NCBI RefSeq assembly: GCF_001422365.1
Contig: NZ_LMMT01000040.1
Span: forward strand, 319,242 to 383,241
Length of the DNA: 64,000 nt
Origin: Pseudorhodoferax sp. Leaf265
GTDB taxonomy: Bacteria; Pseudomonadota; Gammaproteobacteria; Burkholderiales; Burkholderiaceae_C
Reading direction: 5' to 3'
The translations under genes were made by a program, and so were the position numbers. Under the pieces are notes generated by a model, which ran no database searches, was not told the origin of the DNA, and saw only the letters and a list, made by a program, of their open reading frames with translations. Positions 30,482-39,415 of this stretch are shown here, in pieces. Numbering within the stretch: position 1 is the first letter of the stretch; the number at the start of each line of letters is the position of its first letter.

Positions 30482-32386
30482 ATGCCCGTCACCTTCGACC
30501 GTGTCTTCGTCCAGAGCGCCGGCTACTTCATGCCCGGTGAGCCCGTGGCCAATGCGCAGATGGACGCCTACATCGCGCCGCTGAACCGGATGTCCTCGCG
30601 CATCCAGCGCCGCATCCTGGCCGAGAACGGCATCCAGCAGCGCTACTACGCCATCGACACCGAAGGCCGCACCGTCTTCAGCAACGCCCAGATGGCGGCC
30701 CATGCCGTGCGCGACTGCCTGCAGCGCGCAGGCCGCCTGCTTTCCGACGTCTCGCTGCTGGCCACCGGCAGCTCGGGCGGCGACACGCTGATGCCGGGCT
30801 TTGCCAACATGGTGCAGGGCGAACTCGCCGCGCCGCCCATGGAGACGCTGTCGGTGCACGGCATCTGCGCAGCCGGTGTCTCGGCCATCCAGGCCGCCGC
30901 GCAGGGCGTGCAGTTGGGTGCGCACCGCGCCGCGCTGGCCGTGGCGGCGGAGATGCCCTCGCGGCTGTTCAAGCGCTCGCGCTTCGCAGCGCGCGGCTAC
31001 GAGACCGACTTCGACTCGCACTTTCTGCGCTGGATGCTGTCCGACGGCGCCGGCGCGCTGCTGCTCTCCGACAGCCAGGCCGCCCTGCCCCGGGCGCCCG
31101 GCCTGCGGCTGCAGCTCAAGTGGGTCCACCAGCGCGCGTTCTCGGGCGACTACCCGGTCTGCATGCAGCTGGGCCTGACCGAAGACCGCGCGCGCGGCCA
31201 CCTGGATTTCGACTCCTGGACCGATGCCGAGGCGGCCGGCGCGCTCTCGCTGCGCCAGGACATCCGGCTGCTGCCGCACCTGTTCGACATCGGCATCCAC
31301 GAGTACGCCCAGCTCGTGCACGGCGGCTGGCTCGATCCGTCCAAGGTCGACCACTTCCTGTGCCACTACTCCTCGGAGAAGTTCATCCCGGTGGTCGAGG
31401 ACCTCATGGACAAGGCGGGCCTGGCGATCCCGCGCGAGCGCTGGTACAGCAACCTGGCCTGGCGCGGCAACACGGGCGCGGCCTCCATCCTCGTGATGCT
31501 GGCCGAGTTCCTGCAGACGCGCGAAATCAAGGCCGGCCAGCAGCTGTTCTGCTACGTGCCCGAGTCGGGCCGCTTCATGGCGGCCTACATGCTGCTGGAG
31601 GTCCAGGAGGCCGATGCGCCCGTCCCGGCACGCCCGGCCGCGCGCGTGGCAGCGCCGGACGAAATCAGCATCGCCCCGCCGCACGACCCGGCGACCGCCC
31701 CCGCGCCGCTGCGCGACCTGCTGACCGAGCTGGCCGCCATCTGGCACGGCTACCGCTCGGAGGTCTGGCGCACGCCGCTCGTGCGGCAGATCCGCGAACG
31801 CCGCTTCGCCGTGCCCGACTACCTGAACTGGATGGAGCACTGGGTGCCCCAGGTGCGCGAGGGCAGCCTGTGGATGCGCGAGGGGGCGGCTTCGCTGAGC
31901 GCGCCCTACCAGGGCCTGGCCGCACTGATCGGCGTGCATGCCGGCGAGGAGCAGAACGACTTCCAGATCCTGTTCGACGACTACCGCCAAGCCGGCGGCA
32001 CCACCGGCGACATCGCCGCGCTGCGCCGCAACCCGGGCGGCGAGGCGCTCAACGCCTACCTGCACCGCCTGGCCGCCACGCCCGATCCGTTCGGCCTGCT
32101 GGGTGCGATCTACATCATCGAGGGCACGGGCCAGCGCATCGTGCCGGCCCTGCTGCCGCTGCTGCGCGCTGCCTTGCCGCTGCCGCCGGCGTGTTTCCGT
32201 TTCCTGGAATACCACGGCCACAACGACGAGAACCACCTGGCGCGCTGGCTCATGGCGGTCGAGATGGTCATGGCACTGGACGAAGGCGGCCGCGCCGCGC
32301 AACAGATCGTCGCCACCGCGCGCCACACGGCGGCGTTGTACCTGATGCAGTTCCAGCACGTCACCGAAGGGCGCCCTTCGCCATGA
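30482..32386 (+). CDS. Ketoacyl synthase III fused to a heme-oxygenase-like (possible di-iron) domain
   Basis: This 634-residue protein has two parts. Residues 1 to about 385 are a FabH-like thiolase fold with a complete Cys129-His295-Asn330 triad (SVHGICAAGVSA, FLCHYSSEKF, AWRGNTGAAS). After a Pro/Ala linker (about 385-420), the C-terminal part is all-helical and resembles the iron-containing redox/heme-oxygenase-like superfamily (TenA, PqqC, UndA, CADD). Candidate ligands are His486 with Glu489/490 (GVHAGEEQNDF), Glu547 (YIIEGTG) and the block His578-x3-Asp582-x2-His585. Such domains can be non-heme di-iron oxidases acting on acyl or amino-acid substrates. Fusion with a condensing enzyme suggests a carrier- or CoA-bound chain made and then oxidised on one protein. 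The domain split is seen in sequence; the reaction is unknown. Confidence 0.78.
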   Translation: MPVTFDRVFVQSAGYFMPGEPVANAQMDAYIAPLNRMSSRIQRRILAENGIQQRYYAIDTEGRTVFSNAQMAAHAVRDCLQRAGRLLSDVSLLATGSSGGDTLMPGFANMVQGELAAPPMETLSVHGICAAGVSAIQAAAQGVQLGAHRAALAVAAEMPSRLFKRSRFAARGYETDFDSHFLRWMLSDGAGALLLSDSQAALPRAPGLRLQLKWVHQRAFSGDYPVCMQLGLTEDRARGHLDFDSWTDAEAAGALSLRQDIRLLPHLFDIGIHEYAQLVHGGWLDPSKVDHFLCHYSSEKFIPVVEDLMDKAGLAIPRERWYSNLAWRGNTGAASILVMLAEFLQTREIKAGQQLFCYVPESGRFMAAYMLLEVQEADAPVPARPAARVAAPDEISIAPPHDPATAPAPLRDLLTELAAIWHGYRSEVWRTPLVRQIRERRFAVPDYLNWMEHWVPQVREGSLWMREGAASLSAPYQGLAALIGVHAGEEQNDFQILFDDYRQAGGTTGDIAALRRNPGGEALNAYLHRLAATPDPFGLLGAIYIIEGTGQRIVPALLPLLRAALPLPPACFRFLEYHGHNDENHLARWLMAVEMVMALDEGGRAAQQIVATARHTAALYLMQFQHVTEGRPSP

Positions 32387-33303
32387 GCAAGAAGCTCCTG
32401 CCCGACTTCCTGGCCCGCGCCCACGACGACCGCGACCCCAGCCCCTGGCTGGCCCTGTGGCTGGACCAGAGCACGCCCCTGCCCGACCCCGTGAAGACGG
32501 CCTGGCTGGCCGACTCCAGCTCCGCCTCGCGCCAGTACCTGCTGCCCTTCCTGCGGCCGCTGGCGCGCACGGTCATCGTGCTGCTGCAGGTGCTCAAGGT
32601 GTTCTTCCCGCGCAACTGGTCGCACTCGGGCGCGCTGCACGGGCTGCTGGTCTGGGGGCTCAAGCGCTTCGTGTCACCCGAGGCGAACTGGCTGATCCTG
32701 CGGCACTTCCACCTGGGCTCGCAGGTGCTGGCCTTCATCGGGCGCAACTCGCCCGCGCCGGTGCCCACGAGCCCGCTGGAGCCAGCCGACATCGACGCGC
32801 TGCGCGACGACCTGTTCTTGAAGCACGACCTGAACCTGTTCAACTTCGTGATCCGGCTGAACCAGGCGCTGCGCGACCAGGGCCTGGAGCTGCGCAAGCC
32901 CGCGCACCTGGACCTCACGATGCTGCGCGACCCGGGCCTGCAGCTCGAGGACATGCCGCGCGGCCGGCTCAACTTCCTGGACCTGCAGAGCGCCATCGAG
33001 CTGTTCACGCCGCTCTACCAGTTGCTGCTGACCGACAACGACTTCTGGCGCGCGGCCAACTCGCTGCAGCTGGACGAGACCATCGGCATCTACTGCGCCA
33101 CGCTGCTGGCCGCGCCCGAGCACCTGGTGCTGGTCAACAACAAGCACCCGCTGGTGCCGCTGTCCACGCTGCGCGCGGGGCACCGGCTGGTCATCCACGG
33201 CCTGTCGACCGAGATGCTGCACGCGCTCTTGATGCGCTTCAAGGCGGCGCAGGCCGAGGGCGGTGTGGTGCACACCACCAGCGGCGACGCGTCCGCTCGG
33301 TAG
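32383..33303 (+). CDS. Unrecognised 306-residue protein in lipid cluster
   Basis: I do not recognise this family. The start codon overlaps the stop of the ketosynthase fusion (ATGA), so it is probably part of the same pathway. Visible features are an N-terminal segment PSPWLALWLDQSTPLPDPVK, one hydrophobic stretch LARTVIVLLQVLKVFF that could associate with the membrane, the histidine-bearing LILRHFHLGSQVLAFIG and LFLKHDLNLFNFVIRLNQAL, and a more polar C-terminal third. There is no signal peptide and no clear nucleotide-binding or catalytic signature. It could be a carrier-lipid handling or scaffold protein, but that is speculation. It ends 1 base before the convergent dadA stop. Confidence 0.8.
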   Translation: MSKKLLPDFLARAHDDRDPSPWLALWLDQSTPLPDPVKTAWLADSSSASRQYLLPFLRPLARTVIVLLQVLKVFFPRNWSHSGALHGLLVWGLKRFVSPEANWLILRHFHLGSQVLAFIGRNSPAPVPTSPLEPADIDALRDDLFLKHDLNLFNFVIRLNQALRDQGLELRKPAHLDLTMLRDPGLQLEDMPRGRLNFLDLQSAIELFTPLYQLLLTDNDFWRAANSLQLDETIGIYCATLLAAPEHLVLVNNKHPLVPLSTLRAGHRLVIHGLSTEMLHALLMRFKAAQAEGGVVHTTSGDASAR

Positions 33304-33304
33304 C

Positions 33305-34555
33305 TCAATAGCGCGCGAGACTCAGGCCTTCGGTGTCGATGGCCGGCTGGCGGCCCGCCAGCCAGTCGGCCATGAGGCGGCCGGTGCCGGCCGCCATGGT
33401 CCAGCCCAGCGTGCCGTGGCCCGTGGACAGCCACAGCTTGGGGTAGCGCGTGGGGCCCAGGATGGGCGTGCCGTCCGGCGTCATGGGCCGCAGGCCGCAC
33501 CAGAACTTGGCTTGCGACAGATCACCGCCCGTGGGGAACAGGTCGCTGACCACATGGTCCAGCGTGCGCCGGCGCTCGGGTTTCAGGCTCAGGTCGAAGC
33601 CGCCCAGTTCGGCCGTGCCGCCCACGCGGATGCGGTCGCCCAGGCGCGTGACGGCCACCTTGTGCGTCTCGTCCATGACCGTGGATTCGGGCGCGCCCTT
33701 GGCGTCGGTGATCGGCAACGTCAGCGAGTAGCCCTTGACCGGGTAGACCGGCAGGTGCAGGCCCAGGGGCTGCAGCAGCAGCGGCGAGTAGCTGCCCAGC
33801 GCGACCAGATAGCGATCGGCCTGCAACAGGCCCGCATCGGTGCGCACACCCGTGATGTCGCCGCCGGCCTGGGCCATGCCCTGGATGTTGACCCCGTAGC
33901 GGAACTGCACGCCCAGGCCTTCGGCCAATTGGGCCAGGCGTTGGGTGAACAGGAAGCAGTCGCCGGTCTCGTCGCCGGGCAGGCGCATACCGCCCACGAA
34001 CTTCTGGCGCACGGCCTGCAGCGCGGGCTCGTGGCGCACGCAGCCATCCATGTCCAGCACCTCGTAGGGCACGCCGTACTGCTTCAGCACCTCGATGTCG
34101 CCGGCCGTGCCGTCGAGCTGCTTTTGCTCGCGGAACAGCTGCAAGGTGCCCTGGCTGCGCTCGTCGTAGGCGATGCCGGTCTCGGCGCGCAGCGCCTGCA
34201 GGCAGTCGCGGCTGTACTCGGCCACGCGCACCATGCGCGCCTTGTTGATGCGGTAGCGCTCGGCCGTGCAGTTGCGCAGCATGGAAGCACTCCAGCGCCA
34301 CATGGCCGGGCTCAGCAGCGGCTGGATCACCAGCGGGCTGTGGTGCATCAGGAGCCACTTGATGGCCTTGACCGGCACGCCCGGGCCGGCCCAAGGTGCG
34401 GAGTAGCCCGGCGAGACCTCGCCCGCATTGGCGAAGCTGGTCTCCATGGCCGGTGCCGGCTGGCGGTCGACCACCGTGACCTCGTGCCCGTCGCGCGCCA
34501 GATAGAAGGCCGCCGTCGTGCCGATCACGCCACTGCCCAAGACCACCACTTTCAT
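33305..34555 (-). CDS. dadA: D-amino-acid dehydrogenase small subunit, DadA
   Basis: This is a 416-residue FAD protein of the DAO family. The dinucleotide-binding motif is [20 protein letters not shown] at the very N-terminus, followed by [19 protein letters not shown], a DadA signature. The C-terminal FAD-binding [16 protein letters not shown] and [16 protein letters not shown] are also typical. It oxidises D-alanine and other D-amino acids to 2-oxoacids and passes electrons to the respiratory chain at the inner membrane. Length is normal (about 416-432). No racemase gene is adjacent. A GGGAGG site precedes the ATG. Confidence 0.94.
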   Translation of the reverse strand: MKVVVLGSGVIGTTAAFYLARDGHEVTVVDRQPAPAMETSFANAGEVSPGYSAPWAGPGVPVKAIKWLLMHHSPLVIQPLLSPAMWRWSASMLRNCTAERYRINKARMVRVAEYSRDCLQALRAETGIAYDERSQGTLQLFREQKQLDGTAGDIEVLKQYGVPYEVLDMDGCVRHEPALQAVRQKFVGGMRLPGDETGDCFLFTQRLAQLAEGLGVQFRYGVNIQGMAQAGGDITGVRTDAGLLQADRYLVALGSYSPLLLQPLGLHLPVYPVKGYSLTLPITDAKGAPESTVMDETHKVAVTRLGDRIRVGGTAELGGFDLSLKPERRRTLDHVVSDLFPTGGDLSQAKFWCGLRPMTPDGTPILGPTRYPKLWLSTGHGTLGWTMAAGTGRLMADWLAGRQPAIDTEGLSLARY

Positions 34556-34665
34556 GCCCGCCCTCCCGCGATTTGTGTGGCGGGATTGTGCGAGCGAAGA
34601 CCCTGGCGCGGCGGCCCGCGCCGCCGATCACATCCGCCATTAGCGGCGCTGATCGGCGCCGGACA

Positions 34666-35160
34666 TCAGACCCCGCCGTGCGGGTGCGTGGGATCGACCC
34701 AGAGCACGGTGTCGGGCTTCTCCACGGGCGCGATGTCCAGGTTCACGGCCACGGCCTCCCCGTCGCTGCGGCACAGCACGCACTCCAGCGCCTCGGTGGC
34801 GCTGGCGTTGATCTCCTGGTGCGGCACATAGGGCGGTACGTAGATGAAGTCGCCGGGCCCGGCTTCGGCGGTGAATTCAAGCTGCTCGCCCCAACGCATG
34901 CGCGCGCGCCCGCGCACCACGTAGATCACGCTTTCCAGGTGGCCGTGGTGGTGGGCGCCGGTCTTGGCGTTGGCGTGGATGGTCACGGTGCCGGCCCACA
35001 GCTTGCTGGCGCCCACGCGCGCGAAGTTGATCGCGGCCTTGCGGTCCATGCCGGGCGTCTGCGCGGTGTTGCCGTCCAGCTGGTTGCCGGGCACCACGCG
35101 CACGCCGTCGTGCTTCCAGCGCGTGGCGTCGTCGTCATGGTGGTGGTGTTCGTGTGCCAT
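34666..35160 (-). CDS. Cupin-domain protein
   Basis: This small protein of 164 residues has a single cupin barrel. Motif 1 has the metal-binding HHHGHLESVIYVVRGRARMRWGE (first part HHHGHLESVIYVVRGRA), and motif 2 is GDFIYVPPYVPHQEINAS. The N-terminus is a His/Asp-rich stretch (MAHEHHHHDDD) that may bind metal. Relatives are annotated as uncharacterised cupins linked to amino-acid or sugar metabolism. It lies between dadA and a GGDEF gene, all on the minus strand, 110 bases before dadA and 14 bases after the GGDEF gene's stop region in opposite order; a shared transcript is possible. Confidence 0.85.
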   Translation of the reverse strand: MAHEHHHHDDDATRWKHDGVRVVPGNQLDGNTAQTPGMDRKAAINFARVGASKLWAGTVTIHANAKTGAHHHGHLESVIYVVRGRARMRWGEQLEFTAEAGPGDFIYVPPYVPHQEINASATEALECVLCRSDGEAVAVNLDIAPVEKPDTVLWVDPTHPHGGV

Positions 35161-35174
35161 GCAATCTCCCTGTT

Positions 35175-37046
35175 CTATTCGAAGGCAAAGGTCTTGAGCG
35201 CGCGGCGCTGGCGCTTGACGCTGTACATCGCGGCGTCGGCGTCCATCAGCACCTGCTCCGGGCTCTCCTGGCTGCCCACCAGCAGGCGGATGCCGATGCT
35301 GGCCGAGCAGCGGTGCGTCTCGCCGCGCAGCTGGTCGTTGCGCTCGATCGCGTCGAGGATCTTGTCGGCCACGGTGTTGACATGGTCGGCCGCGGTCTTC
35401 TCGTCCACGCCGAGCTCTTCGAGCAGCACCACGAACTCGTCGCCGCCCAGCCGCGACACGGTGTCGTGCTGGCGCACCGCGGCCTGCAGCCGGCGGCCGA
35501 TCTCGATCAGCAGCTGGTCGCCGACCTCATGGCCGAAGCTGTCGTTGACGCGCTTGAAGCCGTCCAGGTCGATGAACAGCACGCCGAAGTAGCTGCGCTG
35601 GCGGCTGCTGGACAGCTGGGCCTGGCGCAGCCGGTCCATCAGCAGGCGCCGGTTCGGCAGCCGCGTGAGCGGGTCGTTGAAGGCCATGGCGCGGATCTCC
35701 GCCTCCATGGCCTTGCGCCGGCTGATGTCCCGCGCAATGACCGAGATGCCGGCGATGCGCCCACGCGCGTCGAGCACGGGCGAGACCGCCATCGACACAT
35801 CGATCACCGTGCCGTCCTTGCACATGCGCTGGGTCTCGTAGGCCTGCAGGCTCTCGCCGCGCTGCACGCGCGCGATCAGCATGGCGTCTTCGGCGCGCCG
35901 GCCCGCCGGCGCCAGCCGCGCGGCCGACTGGCCCAGCATCTCGGCCTCGGTGTAGCCGAACATCTGCTCTGCACCGCGGTTCCAGGTGGTGATGCGTCCC
36001 TGCAGGGTCTTGCTGACGATGCTGTCCGACGAGGTTTCCACGATGGCCTCGAAGCGGTTGTGCAGCGCGCGCAGCTGGCGGCGCGACGAGCGCACCTGCA
36101 CCATCCAGGCCCACAGCGTGAGCACGATCGTCAGGCCCGCCAGCGCCGCCACCATCAGCGTGTTGGCACGCCAGCCGGCCATGGCGTCCTGCATGGACTG
36201 CCCCACCACCACATAGAACGGGTGGTCGCGCAGGCGCCGGTAGGCGTTCAGGCGCTGGTGGCCGTCCACGGTTCCCGCGGCCTCGTACGAGCCTTCCGCC
36301 GGTGCCAGGCGCACGGCCTGGCGCAAGCCGTCCGATACGCCGACGGGCGCGCCCTGCACCGCCGGGTGGTAGTGCACGGCCTGCAGATCCTCGGTGCGCA
36401 GCGAGGCGGCACCATGCGCGCCGAAATCGACCCCGTCGAACAACTGGTCGAACTGGGTGCCGGACATGCCGGCGAACACCACGCCGCGCAGTGCGCCGCC
36501 AGCATCGCGCACCGCCCTGGCGAACACGACGCGGGATGCACCGTCCTGCGCGCCGGCCGGCCCGCCCTGAACCGGCCCGACCACCACCACCAGCGCGCCG
36601 CGCGGTTCGGCCACCGCGCGCCGGAAGAACGCCTGCGCGCCGACCTGCGCCATGGACGCGGGCAAGGCCGCGGTGTGCAGCCGCACGGCACCGTCGGCAT
36701 CGGCGATGGCGACGTCTTGCAGGTCGACCCGCGCCAGGCGCGGCTGCACCTGCAGCGCCCCACCCCCGCCCGTGGCGCTGCCCTGCAGCAGCGCCCCATG
36801 GCGCGATGCCACCAGTTGCAGGTAGACGTCGATCTTGTCGAAGTTGTCGGAGAGCTGTGCCTCGATCAGCCGCGTGAGGTTTTGTGTTCCCACCAGGGCA
36901 CGCTCGCGGCTGCGCGCGTGGTCGGTGGCGATCGCCAACACCGCCAGCGCCAGCACCAGCACGATGACCAGCAAGGGGCCAGCGGCCTGGCCCAGCCAGG
37001 GCGGCAGCATGGGCAGGCGGGCGCGGGAAGCTTCGGGAGCGTTCAT
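35175..37046 (-). CDS. Diguanylate cyclase: Cache sensor, PAS, GGDEF
   Basis: This inner-membrane protein has 623 residues. A helix near 15-38 and another near 305-325 bracket a periplasmic dCache-like domain. A PAS domain with PAC follows (FEAIVETSSDSIVSKTLQGR, MLIARVQRGESLQAYETQRM, ISVIARDISRRKAM), then GGDEF from about 455 (DPLTRLPNRRLLMDRLRQAQ). The active site reads RLGGDEFVVLLEEL, and an RxxD inhibitory site (RQHD) lies five residues before GGDEF, so both synthesis of cyclic di-GMP and product inhibition look intact. With the HD-GYP at 6850 and EAL at 46428 it is one of three cyclic-di-GMP genes here. It is divergent from the AapJ-like gene. Confidence 0.93.
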   Translation of the reverse strand: MNAPEASRARLPMLPPWLGQAAGPLLVIVLVLALAVLAIATDHARSRERALVGTQNLTRLIEAQLSDNFDKIDVYLQLVASRHGALLQGSATGGGGALQVQPRLARVDLQDVAIADADGAVRLHTAALPASMAQVGAQAFFRRAVAEPRGALVVVVGPVQGGPAGAQDGASRVVFARAVRDAGGALRGVVFAGMSGTQFDQLFDGVDFGAHGAASLRTEDLQAVHYHPAVQGAPVGVSDGLRQAVRLAPAEGSYEAAGTVDGHQRLNAYRRLRDHPFYVVVGQSMQDAMAGWRANTLMVAALAGLTIVLTLWAWMVQVRSSRRQLRALHNRFEAIVETSSDSIVSKTLQGRITTWNRGAEQMFGYTEAEMLGQSAARLAPAGRRAEDAMLIARVQRGESLQAYETQRMCKDGTVIDVSMAVSPVLDARGRIAGISVIARDISRRKAMEAEIRAMAFNDPLTRLPNRRLLMDRLRQAQLSSSRQRSYFGVLFIDLDGFKRVNDSFGHEVGDQLLIEIGRRLQAAVRQHDTVSRLGGDEFVVLLEELGVDEKTAADHVNTVADKILDAIERNDQLRGETHRCSASIGIRLLVGSQESPEQVLMDADAAMYSVKRQRRALKTFAFE

Positions 37047-37191
37047 GCGGGTCGTGACGTGCGGCTGGAGACGGCCATTCTAGGAGGCCGCCCGGCCCAC
37101 CGCCGGCATGCAAGCCATCCCAGGTTCTCGCACCGCATGCACCGTGCTGCGCTACTATTTGCCGGCGCCCAATACCAAATTCCCGAAAGGA

Positions 37192-37207
37192 TTGGCACAA
37201 GATATGC
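37192..37207 (+). promoter_or_regulatory. Sigma-54-like -24/-12 element before AapJ-like pair
   Basis: TTGGCACAAGATATGC has a perfect TTGGCAC -24 block, GG and GC exactly 10 bases apart, and one mismatch (A for T) in the -12 block. The predicted start of transcription, near 37219, lies 17 bases before the first in-frame ATG. No full NtrC dyad is visible upstream; only GCAC/GTGC half-sites occur near 37131-37147. Nitrogen control of amino-acid uptake genes would be expected from known biology. Confidence 0.5.
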
Positions 37208-37235
37208 GCACTTCACGAATGCGGCGACAGGCCAT

Positions 37236-38291
37236 ATGACCGCGATGCGCACGAAGTCGACGACGGCCTGGTGGCGTCGCGTGGCCATCGCGCTCGGCAT
37301 GCTGGCGCTGGCGCCTGGCGCCACGCAGGCGGGCCCCACGCTGGAGGCTGTGCGCGCGCGCGATGCCCTGCTGTGCGGCATCAGCCCCGGCATGCTGGGC
37401 TTCTCGCACCCCGGCACCGCGCCCGGCAGCTGGGAGGGCATGGACGTGGACATCTGCCGCGCCGTGGCGGCCGCCGTGCTGGGCAGCAGCGACAAGGTGA
37501 CGTTCGTGCACCTGCAGGTCGACGAGCGGTTGCCGGCCCTGCGCGAGGGGCGCTTCGACATCCTCGCCTTCGCCGCCAGCTACACCATGTCGCGCGACAC
37601 CAGCATGGGCGTGCGGGCCACGGTGGTCACCTACTACGATGGCCAGGGCTTCCTGGTGCGGACGGCCAGCAAGCTGCGCAACACGCGCCAGCTGCGCGGC
37701 AAGCCGATCTGCGTGACGACCACGGGCAGCTCCGAGCAGACGCTGCAGGAGTACTCCAACGCCCAGAAGATGGACTTCAGGCTGCTGCGCTTTGCGCGCT
37801 TCAAGGAGGCCACCGAGGCCTACCTGGCCGGCCGTTGCGCCGCCATCTCGGCCGACGCCACCAGCCTCGCCGTGGTCCGGCGCACACAGACGCCGCTGCC
37901 GGCCGACCACCTGATCCTGCCCGAGCTGATCTCCAAGGAGCCGCTGGGCCCGCTGGTGCGCCGCGGCGACGACGAGTGGGCCAGCGTCGTCAGCTGGGTG
38001 ATCCAGGGTCTGATCGCGGCCGAGGAGCACGGCGTGACGCGTGCCAACGTGGTCCAGCAGGCCGCCAGCAGCCCGAACGCCGAGGTGCAGCGCATGCTGG
38101 GGCGCAGCGGCGACACCGGCAAGATGATCGGCCTGGAGCGCGACTGGCTGCTCAACGCGCTGCGCGCCACGGGCAACTACGGCGAGATCTTCGCCCGCAA
38201 CGTCGGCGCCGATTCGCCGCTGGGCCTGCCGCGCGGCCTCAACGCGCTGTGGAACCACGGCGGCCTGCAATACGCGCTGCCGATCCGCTGA
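37236..38291 (+). CDS. AapJ-like amino-acid ABC transporter binding protein, copy 1
   Basis: This periplasmic binding protein has about 351 residues. It has a signal peptide (VAIALGMLALAPGATQAGPT) followed by TLEAVRARDALLCGISPGM, SWEGMDVDICRAVAAAVLG and a C-terminal NYGEIFARNVGADSPLGLPR block, all diagnostic of the general L-amino-acid binding protein AapJ/BztA group. These bind polar and acidic amino acids. No AapQMP permease or ATPase genes are adjacent, so it must use a distant or shared system. An in-frame ATG at 37245 is an equally possible start. A paralogue follows 9 bases after the stop. Confidence 0.88.
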   Translation: MTAMRTKSTTAWWRRVAIALGMLALAPGATQAGPTLEAVRARDALLCGISPGMLGFSHPGTAPGSWEGMDVDICRAVAAAVLGSSDKVTFVHLQVDERLPALREGRFDILAFAASYTMSRDTSMGVRATVVTYYDGQGFLVRTASKLRNTRQLRGKPICVTTTGSSEQTLQEYSNAQKMDFRLLRFARFKEATEAYLAGRCAAISADATSLAVVRRTQTPLPADHLILPELISKEPLGPLVRRGDDEWASVVSWVIQGLIAAEEHGVTRANVVQQAASSPNAEVQRMLGRSGDTGKMIGLERDWLLNALRATGNYGEIFARNVGADSPLGLPRGLNALWNHGGLQYALPIR

Positions 38292-38300
38292 AGCACCGGC

Positions 38301-39344
38301 ATGCCCCGCTGCCTGCACCGGCCCACCGTCCTGCTGCGCCGCGGGGCGCTGCTGCTCGCGCTGGCCCTGGCCGGCCCCTGCAGTGCAGGCCCCACGCTGG
38401 AGGCCGTGCGCGCCCGCGGCCAGTTGGTGTGCGGCGTCAACACCATGCTGCTGGGTTTTGCCGCACCCGATGCACAGGGCCGCTGGCAGGGTTTCGACGT
38501 GGACCTCTGCCGTGCCGTGGCCGCCGCGGTGCTGGGCAACGCAGAGAAGGTGCAGTACGTGGGCCTGTCGGCGCCGCAGCGCTTCGTGGCGCTGCAGAGT
38601 GGCGCGATCGACCTGCTGTCGCGCAACACCACGATCACGCTGGCGCGCGAAGCGTCCATGGGCCTGCACATGACGGCCGTGGCCTTCTACGACACCCAGG
38701 GCTTCATGGTGCCGGCCAGGAGCCGCATCCGCTCGACGCGCCAGCTCAAGGACAAGACCGTCTGCGTGCAGCAGGCCACCACCACGGTGCGCAACCTGGC
38801 CGAGTACTCGCGCAACCACCGGCTGGAGCTCAAGACGCTGGCCTTCGAGGACTTCGACGAGGTCAACACCGCTTACTTCGCCGGCCGCTGCGATGCCTAC
38901 AGCGGCGACATGTCGCAGCTGGCCTCGCTGCGCGCGCGCCTGGCGACCGCGGCCGACCTGCATGTGCTGCTGCCCGAGATCGTCGCCAAGGAGCCGCTGG
39001 GGCCCATGGTCCGGCGCGGCGACGCCGAATGGACCGCCATCGTGCGCTGGGTCATCTACGGCCTCATCGAGGCCGAGGAATTCGGTGTGACCCAGGCCAA
39101 CCTGGAGCAGCTGCGTGCCAGCAGCCAGGAGCCGGCCGTGCAGCGCATCGTGGGCACCGGCGACGACCTGGGCAAGCTGCTGGGTCTGGAGCGCGACTGG
39201 CTCGCGCGCGCGATCCGCACCACGGGCAACTACGGCGAGATCTTCGAGCGCCACCTGGGCCGCAACACGCCCCTGGGCCTGCCCCGCGGGCTGAACAGCC
39301 TGTGGAACAAGGGCGGCCTGCACTACGCTTTACCCGTGCGCTGA
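38301..39344 (+). CDS. AapJ-like amino-acid ABC transporter binding protein, copy 2
   Basis: This 347-residue paralogue of the preceding gene starts MPRCLHRPTVLLRRGALLLA (signal peptide, cleavage near CSAGPT). It shares TLEAVRARGQLVCGVNTMLL, WQGFDVDLCRAVAAAVLG, GLERDWLARAIRTTGNYGEI and LGLPRGLNSLWNKGG. Residues lining the specificity region differ between the copies (VNTMLLGFAAPDAQG against ISPGMLGFSHPGTAPG), so tandem duplication with divergence of ligand preference is likely. It is probably co-transcribed with copy 1. Confidence 0.88.
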   Translation: MPRCLHRPTVLLRRGALLLALALAGPCSAGPTLEAVRARGQLVCGVNTMLLGFAAPDAQGRWQGFDVDLCRAVAAAVLGNAEKVQYVGLSAPQRFVALQSGAIDLLSRNTTITLAREASMGLHMTAVAFYDTQGFMVPARSRIRSTRQLKDKTVCVQQATTTVRNLAEYSRNHRLELKTLAFEDFDEVNTAYFAGRCDAYSGDMSQLASLRARLATAADLHVLLPEIVAKEPLGPMVRRGDAEWTAIVRWVIYGLIEAEEFGVTQANLEQLRASSQEPAVQRIVGTGDDLGKLLGLERDWLARAIRTTGNYGEIFERHLGRNTPLGLPRGLNSLWNKGGLHYALPVR

Positions 39345-39415
39345 CCAGCACCGCGCGCCAGTCTGGTGCATCCATCTTGCATACCAGCAGGCACGCTTCC
39401 TGCTGATGCAGGTGC

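Noticed and set aside
37125-37150. NtrC box candidate upstream of the AapJ-like pair
   Set aside because: GCAC and GTGC half-sites occur but never with the 7-base spacing of the NtrC dyad.
39364-39380. Sigma-54-like element upstream of the GntR gene at 39416
   Set aside because: GG and GC are 12 rather than 10 bases apart, which sigma-54 does not tolerate.
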